From assembly GCF_002291445.1 (NCBI RefSeq), contig NZ_CP014137.1, forward strand, positions 5,296,731 to 5,360,730: a stretch of DNA of 64,000 bases. The letters are read 5' to 3'. This document shows positions 57,801 through 64,000 of the stretch, piece after piece (position 1 is the stretch's first letter; each line of letters starts with the position of its first letter). The position numbers were made by a program, and so were the translations under genes. The stretch is from Brenneria goodwinii. GTDB taxonomy: Bacteria; Pseudomonadota; Gammaproteobacteria; Enterobacterales; Enterobacteriaceae. The notes beneath the pieces are model-generated. The model did not search any database and had not been told where the DNA came from. It was given only the letters and a program-made list of their open reading frames with translations.

Positions 57801-58192
57801 TGATTCGAGGTATTGGTTACACGTCAGTCGCCCTTATGGCCTCAACAACCATTGCCGGTATGGCACATGACGGTATTGATAATGTTCCCCGCGAAGGCAC
57901 TTGGTTGCTCGATAGAGGCGAGCGCGTTGTTGATGCACGTACCAACGCGGATTTGAAGGGGTATCTATCCAGCAAACTAACCAGCGCCGGAGACAGCGCA
58001 ACCACTAACAATGGTGGCAACGTGATTATCCATCAGAATATATCCGTCTCTGGCAGTGGTGATAAGGCGCTAGCGTCGGCGATGGAGCAAGCGGCCAATA
58101 AAGGGGCTACCGATGGGGCTTCACTGGCCCGTCAGCAATTATTGCAGGATTTCCAGACTCGCGGACAGGCACGACGATTATTGGGCGTTTAA
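54884..58192 (+). CDS. tape-measure protein
   Basis: A 1102-residue, mainly alpha-helical protein. The N-terminal domain has EIARASRMGANYYKTMESSA and the conserved AALGAIGGAF-type segment (RALGAIGGAFAVGGMIS) followed by QAELFIRSSNAMKELG. A central hydrophobic part (GSGLLGILGGPVGLAVTAASVAAGFLL) follows. The C-terminal domain ends GMAHDGIDNVPREGTWLLDRGERVV, shared by siphovirus tape measures. It sets tail length and is ejected with DNA. At about 1.5 Angstrom per residue, the tail should be about 165 nm. Confidence 0.93.
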   Translation: MATLRELIIKISANSTSYQSEIARASRMGANYYKTMESSADRHSTAIKRNQLALKELTSQFQSTQAMATRALGAIGGAFAVGGMISTADEWGQISSRIKMATESGAEYGVVQQRLMEISDRTYKSINEQAELFIRSSNAMKELGYSTSGTIDFIDSISSALTINAASAQKGESAINALSKSMVAGKVSGDNWNTVMEVMPTVIGDIARYLNITETEVKKLAAAGKLSMGQFADAVIAARTENAKLAEDMPTTVGDAITKLSNHWKAYIGDANSATGTTQAMADAIGLAADNIDLLATAGAALAGGVAAKYLLTMANNGKNAAKEILSARASQIALADAQLQATQTLQYKATIERRAAQAAAESAVGASNQRLATLALVQARNKETVAINATAVAQTRLNAATNVWRGLGSGLLGILGGPVGLAVTAASVAAGFLLMHDSGEQVKESLINMQQPVASLVEQYRALGDVQKTSALHELNKKLSESDEALRKSTDTLRDYAEALVTTWVGGSEYSSPVPVISSDDQQSLDTFIRSLGEIEGSAGGIKNLEGYLQANVNAFADSARLTDDQRDRLQNLTLAYVQGRIKVEEYTEKLREVTSVTQDAAAANRQLSASLSIDFSKQLTSANLALDVSALAAKGATKEADLLRGAYAAAGEQASALAPEIQKIVAAGGNIDVSPGLEGVRDWVQIQVKIQENNERAKEFASSIKTGASETKKLGEAYDKLIQQQRQQIALHGQDSELAKTRYQLANSELMVLSESQKAVIERNATELDRLNTLDKYKSLMEQLRTPEEQVLSVTKERLELLKAATPAAEEYREALDKISKSTVSEAPKFGGLDASIGGASGELIRVAEAEKELQKWHDTQLDIQNELLEQKLINEQTYADRVAEIEQKTADKRQSIQSAYTSASLSMISTLTSDAASMLSAMGEEGSAAYKAMFLASKAASIAQAIVNTEVAATEALKLGPILGIPASTMIRGIGYTSVALMASTTIAGMAHDGIDNVPREGTWLLDRGERVVDARTNADLKGYLSSKLTSAGDSATTNNGGNVIIHQNISVSGSGDKALASAMEQAANKGATDGASLARQQLLQDFQTRGQARRLLGV

Positions 58193-58226
58193 TCCCATTT
58201 AATAAAGATTATTGCAGGAGATATTT

Positions 58227-58433
58227 ATGCAAGAGAAATTCGTTATTAAAAATACCGCCGGTTTATATATCGGAAATATGATTATCGGCACTGATGTAAC
58301 GTTTGTGCTGAAACTCGAATTAGCGAAGACATTTGCTAATGATGTAGCAGCAAATGATTTTATCGAAAAGAGCGGCCTGGCTGATGTTGAAGTTAAAAAG
58401 GTCAATGTAATTACTACGATTGAAGAGGTGTGA
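58227..58433 (+). CDS. hypothetical small tail-region protein (68 residues)
   Basis: Starts MQEKFVIKNTAGLYIGNMII at 58227 with AGGAGATATTT in front. A beta-rich small protein (VTFVLKLELAKTFANDVAAND, then VNVITTIEEV) with no recognised domain. It is linked to the next gene by close spacing. It is inserted between tape-measure and minor tail genes. Confidence 0.55.
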   Translation: MQEKFVIKNTAGLYIGNMIIGTDVTFVLKLELAKTFANDVAANDFIEKSGLADVEVKKVNVITTIEEV

Positions 58434-58435
58434 TT

Positions 58436-58639
58436 ATGAATGATACTAACAACGCCATTTTAAAATCCGCCGCCATTGGCGATGGTGTTATCCATGCGAA
58501 TAAACTGCGTGAAACAGAAGAACAGCGCCGCATTACAGCGATTGAAGAGCGGGTTGTTGCGCTTGAATCTGCGCTTTCGGGAGGAACTATTACTGCAACC
58601 CGTATATTGAAAATTGAAGCTAATGGTTGCGCAGGATAA
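58436..58639 (+). CDS. hypothetical small tail-region protein (67 residues)
   Basis: Starts MNDTNNAILKSAAIGDGVIH at 58436 with GAGG seven bases before. A helical segment (LRETEEQRRITAIEERVVALESAL) may form a short coiled coil. It partly overlaps the control region of the upstream gene, so the pair is coupled. No family recognised. Confidence 0.55.
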   Translation: MNDTNNAILKSAAIGDGVIHANKLRETEEQRRITAIEERVVALESALSGGTITATRILKIEANGCAG

Positions 58640-58655
58640 CCACGCAACCGGTTTA

Positions 58656-58877
58656 TTAATTGATGTCTTTAAAATTTGTGAGGAAGTTAGCTAGATTAAG
58701 CACGTGTTTGTCATCTTTTTGAAGCTTTAATTGTTCAAGTAATGCTTTCTTTTCAACGGGATTAAATCTTGTGAAAAATAAAGCAAGAGTGAACCTCAAA
58801 GCCAAGATCTCTTCACCTAAAGATTGAAGAGAGGAACCATCAATAGAATCGGCAAACTGAATATCTTTGTCACTCAT
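58656..58877 (-). CDS. hypothetical moron protein (73 residues)
   Basis: Opposite strand to the surrounding tail genes. Starts MSDKDIQFADSIDGSSLQSL with AAGGAAATAAAA before the ATG. The rest is helical (EEILALRFTLALFFTRF, then LLEQLKLQKDDKHVLNLANFLTNFKD). AT-rich. The isolation and orientation suggest a cargo gene expressed in the lysogen. Function unknown. Confidence 0.55.
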   Translation of the reverse strand: MSDKDIQFADSIDGSSLQSLGEEILALRFTLALFFTRFNPVEKKALLEQLKLQKDDKHVLNLANFLTNFKDIN

Positions 58878-59054
58878 TTTTATTTCCTTAATCCGAAGGT
58901 AATCAGCCATCTCCTCCGGGGTAAACGCCTGCGCTCATACGCGGGCGGGCTGATGGGTTCCCTTGTGCTGTGCGTAATGTTTTTGCTTTTACGTTAGCCC
59001 TACAACCACGGGCTGTATAGCCTGATATTTGATCAGTTTTTCAAGCGAGGAAAC

Positions 59055-59651
59055 ATGCCTGACGTTATCGACTGGCCAGATGCTCTTGTTCCTTCATCAT
59101 TAGGCTGGCGGCTGGAAAGCAACTCAAAATCATTCCGATCGCCATTCAACGGGGCGACGCAAACAGTTCGTTATCCCGGCTCCCGCTGGCGCTGCACTCT
59201 GTCATTGAACAATATGCCTGACGATAAATCCCGACGCGTAGAGGCGCTGGTGGCGTCGCTTGATGGTGAATACGGCAGAGTTAAATTGTGGGACTACGGA
59301 CGGAGAGGCAGAACGCCAGCAGGATCGCCGTTGGTCGCTGAATCCGGGCAAACAGGAACAGAACTGAATACATACGGCTGGACGCCCGGCACAATAGTTC
59401 TGAAAACAGGTGATTACATCACTGTTAATGATGAATTGAAAATCATTGTGGCCGATGCCGTCAGTGATGGAAACGGTTTTTCTGTTATCAATATTGCGCC
59501 CATGCTGCGATCCTCACCGCCCGCCGACTCCCCAATAGAGATACAGAAACCCTACGGCATTTTCAAACTGATTGATAACGATCAGGGTGTAATGAATCGC
59601 GTTCCTGGTGTTTTTACAAGTACCAGCATTGAACTTGAGGAGGCGTACTAA
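59055..59651 (+). CDS. minor tail protein
   Basis: A 198-residue protein with MPDVIDWPDALVPSSLGWRL, then SRWRCTLSLNNMPDDKSRRVEAL and VKLWDYGRRGRTPAGSPL. It resembles minor tail proteins encoded after the tape measure in N15/HK97-like prophages (gpM-like position). It should help form the base of the tail tip. The stop overlaps the next start. Confidence 0.75.
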   Translation: MPDVIDWPDALVPSSLGWRLESNSKSFRSPFNGATQTVRYPGSRWRCTLSLNNMPDDKSRRVEALVASLDGEYGRVKLWDYGRRGRTPAGSPLVAESGQTGTELNTYGWTPGTIVLKTGDYITVNDELKIIVADAVSDGNGFSVINIAPMLRSSPPADSPIEIQKPYGIFKLIDNDQGVMNRVPGVFTSTSIELEEAY

Positions 59652-60235
59652 TGCTGTATTCACCATTTTCCGAGGAAATGGCCGATCTGCTGTCCAGGGA
59701 TCGTGTAACGGCAGCGGTCGCCGGGAAGATTCATTTTAAATCTGGTACCACTTATGCCCATACCGGCACCGGACAGTTAACGCTGGGTGGTGAAGTTTAT
59801 TACGGCGTTGGCATGTTTGGCTCTATTGATGACGTAAAAGAGGAGCATACAACCAGCCCGACACAACTCAAATTAACGTTAACGGGACTGGACACCAGCC
59901 TGATTGCAAAAACCATGAATGAGTCATGTGTGGGCCGCAATGCTGAATTGTATATCGTGGCATTGAGTGATGAGGGAGTACCTCTGGGGTACGAATTGAT
60001 ATTCAAGGGGCGGATATCATCAACCGGTATCAATGCCGGAGATAATAATACCGTTCAATACACCGCATCAAATGTCTTCGAAGACTGGCAGCGACCGTTT
60101 CCCGGACGATTTACCGATGAATCTCACCAGTCGGCATATCCCGGCGATCGGATATTCCGTTATGTCGCCCAGATGGCCGAACGCTCTATTTACTGGGGCA
60201 GTAAAAAAGACGCGCCGGGATTCACCTATCAGTGA
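59651..60235 (+). CDS. minor tail protein (gpL-like position)
   Basis: A 194-residue protein starting MLYSPFSEEMADLLSRDRVT. The segments VAGKIHFKSGTTYAHTGTGQL and GMFGSIDDVKEEHTTSPTQLKLTLTGLDTSL are shared by tail proteins that lie before an NlpC-like peptidase and the J protein. Cysteines typical of the lambda gpL iron-sulphur domain are not evident; only one Cys, in NESCVGR, is visible. Confidence 0.75.
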   Translation: MLYSPFSEEMADLLSRDRVTAAVAGKIHFKSGTTYAHTGTGQLTLGGEVYYGVGMFGSIDDVKEEHTTSPTQLKLTLTGLDTSLIAKTMNESCVGRNAELYIVALSDEGVPLGYELIFKGRISSTGINAGDNNTVQYTASNVFEDWQRPFPGRFTDESHQSAYPGDRIFRYVAQMAERSIYWGSKKDAPGFTYQ

Positions 60236-60242
60236 GGTAGTT

Positions 60243-60641
60243 ATGCGCCGTTATGATTGGCAAAAACAATTGATTGACGTGATCCTGGCCGCTGAAAAGC
60301 GGCCTTTTTCATGGGGTAAAAATGACTGCCTGCTGTTTGCCGCTGATTGCGTAGCCGCCATGTGTGGGCAGGATTTCGCTGCCCAATATCGTGGAACCTA
60401 TGACAATGAGGTCGGCGCGAAAAAAGTATTACTGAAAACACACGGAACGCTGGAAAAAGCGATTGGCTCCTGCCTTACAGAAGTGCCGGTAAAACAGGCC
60501 CAGCGCGGTGATGTGGCAATTATTAATAACAATGGTAGCCGGTGTGCGGGGATCGTCTGGATCGGCGGCGTTTTTGCGATGGGTATTAATGGTGTGGTGC
60601 TGATGCGTGAACGTCCATTGAGCGTGTGGAGAGTTGAATAA
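60243..60641 (+). CDS. NlpC/P60-like tail peptidase
   Basis: A 132-residue protein. The motif RPFSWGKNDCLLFAADCVAAMCG supplies a catalytic cysteine, with a later His/Asp-containing region (QRGDVAIINNNG, then CAGIVWIGG). It matches DUF6950/NlpC-like proteins in the tail tip, thought to cut peptidoglycan or other tail protein during injection. GAGGTAGTT precedes the ATG at 60243. The stop overlaps the J-like gene start. Confidence 0.78.
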   Translation: MRRYDWQKQLIDVILAAEKRPFSWGKNDCLLFAADCVAAMCGQDFAAQYRGTYDNEVGAKKVLLKTHGTLEKAIGSCLTEVPVKQAQRGDVAIINNNGSRCAGIVWIGGVFAMGINGVVLMRERPLSVWRVE

Positions 60642-63600
60642 TGCCTGCTGCTATCCCGATTGTTGCAGCGGTTGCTGCTGGCGCGGCGGCTGCGGCTCAA
60701 ATGTATGTTGTTGCTGCGGTAATCATGATCGCCGGTACGGTCGCATCAATGCTGCTGACAAAAACGCCAGGTGTTGACAACTACCGTAGCCAGTCAGAGC
60801 GTAAACAAGTATTGCGAGCCGCTGCCAGTCCTAAAACTGTTGTTTATGGCAAAACCATGTCGGCAGGGACACTGTTCTTTTCTGAAGAGCAATCTGGTGA
60901 ACAAGACGATGGTGAATTGCTGTACCTTGCTATAACTCTCGCTGGCCATCCGTTATATCGAATCGGCGACATCTATCTTGCAGACGATCTGATTGGAACT
61001 TATGGCGGTAATGTCGGGTATGAATTTCATAACGACCGACAGACGGCAGACCCGTACTTGCTGGAAAATGCCCCGTCATGGAAAGACGATATGATCGGCA
61101 AAGGAGTCGCCTGGCTGCGCGTCACGCTGAAATTTGACTCTGAAAAATTTCCCAGTGGGATACCGAATATTAAGGTCGAGAAGTGGGGCTGGGAGGTTTA
61201 TGACCCTCGCACTGGTGACACCGCCTGGAGTGATAACGCGGCGCTGGTCATCCTGCATTACTATCGTTATTACTTGAAAGTACCCGATTCGGAAATTAAC
61301 TGGGAACAGTTTGAAGTTGCCGCAAACATTTCAGACGAATCAGTCATCCGTGGTGATGGTAATACTGAGCGCCGTTACACCATAAACGGCGAGTTTGATC
61401 TGAGCGAGAACAAATCAGCAATTCTTGATGACATGCTGGCATCATGTGCAGGCGAGCCAACGTACATCGGCGGGCGTCATGGCTTGCTTGTCGGCGCATA
61501 TTACGGCCCGGCCGTTGAGGAAATTCACGAAGGGCAACTGGCGGGCGATATCGAGATCATGCCGGAGGTTTCCCAGTCTGACCGGGTAAACACGATTAAC
61601 GGCACTTTTATCGATCCTGAACAATCCTATTCAGAGGCAGATTTTCCGGCCGTGTCGGTGCCTGAATGGGTTGCAGAAGACGGCGTTGAAATATCTCAGG
61701 ATATGAAGCTGCGCTTTGTTATCAGTGAGTTCCAGTCTCAGCGCCTGGCTGATATCAAGCTGAAGCGTGCACGCGTCGCGCGTACAATTAATCTGCCAAT
61801 AAATTTGAGCGGCTACCGCTACCGCCCAGGTATGTACGTTAAATTGTTTTTGCCATCGCTGGGTATTGATGGTGTTGAAATGCGTGTAGCTGACTGGCAG
61901 TTCAGTATTCAAAACGGTGTAAAACTTACGCTGAAACAAGAGGGCGCGGATGTTTGGAATGATGCGATTGGCAAACTGATAGATCGTGCTCCGCTGACCA
62001 ACCTCCCTAATGGTGCGCCGGGTGCGCCAGAAAACCTATCTTATTCTACACAGATCATTGCAGACGTTGTTCAGGGACTGTTGACATGGACGACGCGGGA
62101 AACAGTTGCACACTACAATGTGCTGTTTATCCAGAATGGTGAGACGATCTACACCGCTCAGGTTCCCGGCACGCAATGCCGTGTGACTGGACTACCGGAG
62201 GGTGAATACATAGCGGAAGTTCGCGCAGTCGCGATGAATGGTGCCCAATCTGTTCCTACCTCCATCACGTTTAAAATCAATTCGCCGGCCGCGCCAGATC
62301 GTGTTGATGTAACGCCGGGGTTATGGTCTGTTGAGTTGCATCCGCGAGTTATTGCAGGACTTCCAGTTGGTACCGTGTTTGAGTTCTGGTTTTCAGTGGA
62401 TCGTTTGAGCGATATCAGCTTGGTTGAAACCAATGCCAACTATCTGGGGCGGGGGGCGTCATACACCAAAGTTGGGCTGAAAGAGGTCGGGAAGGTTTAC
62501 TGGTTCTATGTGCGTAGCGTGAATTCATATGGCGCATCTGCATTTGTAGAAGTTGGCGCCAGTGTTGACAGCGATGTGGCACCGATATTTGAAGAAGCTG
62601 TCGAGGTGGTTTTTGAAACAGACGCGTGGAAATCTTTAACTGGTCAGGTTGACGAGCAGGGCAATAACATCAGTCAATTGAAGGATGGTGTAGATGCCCT
62701 GGCACTTGGAGTTATCGAAAACACACTAAACATTACTGAAACCCGTAATCAGCTGAATGACGCAGTTGAGTCTATCAGCACAAACATTACGAACACTCGC
62801 ACAGAACTGGAAGCCGCTGATGCATATCTGACTCAGCGCGTTGATGGATACATTGCTGAAAATGATGGACGTGTGGCGCAGGTCATCAATGATGTTACCA
62901 CTGTAAAAAATGAGCAAGAGGTACAGGCTCAGGGACTGGATGCCGTTGTTGCCAAATCTGATGATAACGCAGCGCTGATCGCCAGCGAAACAACCGCACG
63001 TATTGCCGGTGATGAGGCCAACGCACAAGACATCGCTACGACGAGAGCGACATTAGCGGACAATACCGGCCGGATCACGTCTGTTGAACAAGCCCAGGCA
63101 ACAACCGATAGCGCCGTCGCTGCTGTAAAGCAGGACATCGTTGCACAGGCAGGGCGTATTGACGGTCATGACCAATCCATATCTCATTTAACGACTGAGC
63201 AGCAGTCTCTGGCAAACCAGCAAGAGACAACGGCCAGCGCGGTAACGGGCCTCACGTCTGAGTTCAACAGCAATAAAGCTGATGTTAATCAGTCACTGCA
63301 AACGCTGGCGACGAATGACGCGGCGCAGGCACAGATGATTAACGGCCTACGCGCTGACACTGATGATAACAGCGCTTCTATAACTGAGTTGTCTGAAACG
63401 GTGGCTGGGCATGACAGCAGCCAGGCCAGTGTTAAACAATCATTAGAGGCGCAGGCGCGGGCTCAGATTCAGGATGCGTTAAACGGCACGGAAGAAGCGC
63501 AGCAGCGCCGCCAGAATGTTGCCAAAATCACCACTCAGCAGGAGGTGCAAGCCGATGAGCAACAGGCGTTGGCACGGGAACTGACGCAGATTGAGACGGA

Positions 63601-64000
63601 GTTTAACGGCCAAATTGCATCAACTAACGCAGCATTGCAGCAAGAGTCGCTGACGCGCAGCACAGAAACAGCGGCGCTCAGTCAGCAGACAAATGCGCTT
63701 AGTGCTCGCATGAGTAATGCCGAGTCCGATATTGACGGAACCGCTGATGCGCTATCAGCAACACAGGCAACGGTGACGCAGCAGGGGCAGACAATCACGT
63801 CTCAGGGCCAGTCTATCAGTCAGATGTCTGCAACTATTAACGGTGTTAGCGGCGTTGCTAATGACGCACAGAGTAAAGCAAACGCTAACGCTACGGCGTT
63901 ACAGCAGACGACACGCGACGGTCACTCAACACGGAAACACATTAACGGCCCAAGCTACACAGATTAGTCAGATTACGGCCAGTGTTAATGGAGTATCAGC
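60641..64000 (+). CDS. tail-tip host-specificity protein (J-like), frameshifted near 63914 and incomplete
   Basis: A very large tail-tip protein. The hydrophobic N-terminus (AAIPIVAAVAAGAAAAAQMYV) is followed by a J-like core (LKFDSEKFPSGIPNIKVEKW, YRPGMYVKLFLPSLGIDGVEMRV) and fibronectin-like beta modules. A long helical, Gln/Ala/Thr-rich stalk runs from about residue 690. The frame closes at 63967, but the reading frame changes at about 63914. From 63915 another frame continues the same repetitive stalk pattern (ATVTQHGNTLTAQATQISQI) open to the edge. One extra base has thus disrupted the gene, or there is a sequencing error. It sets host range by binding the receptor. Confidence 0.85.

Larger units (their letters stand above)
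26914..64000. mobile_element. lambdoid siphovirus-type prophage integrated at dusA (right end outside window)
   Basis: Continuous phage gene order: integrase, left-arm early genes, immunity region with OL/OR, replication, antiterminator, lysis, terminase, HK97-type head and long-tail genes. At least 37 kb are present and the right end is not reached. All morphogenesis genes up to the tail tip look intact except for a frameshift near 63914, so it may be functional or recently inactivated. Confidence 0.95.

Overview
The window comes from an enterobacterial chromosome, most likely a plant-associated member of Enterobacterales close to Pectobacterium, Brenneria or Dickeya. The evidence is close similarity of ssb, uvrA, yjbQ, tyrB, alr, dnaB, qor, pspG and dusA to their E. 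coli relatives, a full-length ERIC element, and an uncoupled gntK-gntU-edd cluster. The family-level assignment is inference; no rRNA lies in the window. About 27 kb is host chromosome and about 37 kb is one prophage that runs off the right edge.

Host part (1-26.9 kb). It opens with the end of a PdxA2-type dehydrogenase and a DeoR regulator. Next is a minus-strand metal ABC operon (ATPase, permease, periplasmic receptor) behind a good Zur box. An unlisted 34-codon membrane mini-gene is the first cistron of that operon. A secreted metallophosphoesterase follows. Then come divergent ssb and uvrA with a LexA-like box between them, yjbQ, and a chemoreceptor with a FliA-type promoter. The Entner-Doudoroff entry genes gntK-gntU-edd lie behind a 38-bp perfect palindrome containing a GntR-type operator. 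Between the chemoreceptor and gntK sits a relic that looks like a degenerate type I-F CRISPR mini-array. tyrB, a YitT-family gene, an Lrp-family regulator, alr and dnaB follow on the minus strand, then qor and the ERIC element. A low-GC 2-kb insertion (Tn3 transposase relic, orphan gene fragment, LysE/RhtB exporter) separates qor from pspG, which has a sigma-54 promoter. dusA closes the host part.

Prophage (about 26.9 kb to the end). A tyrosine integrase sits directly upstream of, and divergent from, dusA, a well-known phage target. The layout is lambdoid: integrase, a PrtN-like small protein in the excisionase position, a leftward early operon, the OL/PL region, a gene in the rex position, cI, OR/PR, cro, a CII-like regulator, a helicase/primase pair, an HNH protein, a Q-type antiterminator, an orphan methylase, a higBA module, lysis genes (holin, SAR endolysin, Rz/Rz1), HNH endonuclease, terminase, HK97-type head genes and a siphovirus tail. 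Six 15-bp operators of consensus AATACY-N3-RGTATT, three on each side of the immunity region, define its immunity type.

The most interesting part is the immunity region. Between OL and cI, exactly where lambda carries rexAB, lies a NYN-domain (putative RNase) gene. It is preceded by a strong hairpin plus U-tract that could be an attenuator or a separate small RNA. A second candidate structured RNA lies in the leftward operon. Other points of note are a canonical A_AAA_AAG frameshift site in the tail chaperone gene, several low-GC cargo genes (one flanked by identical 26-bp terminators), a perfect 8-unit QPE repeat, a dense G-run tract, and a one-base frameshift close to the end of the tail-tip gene.
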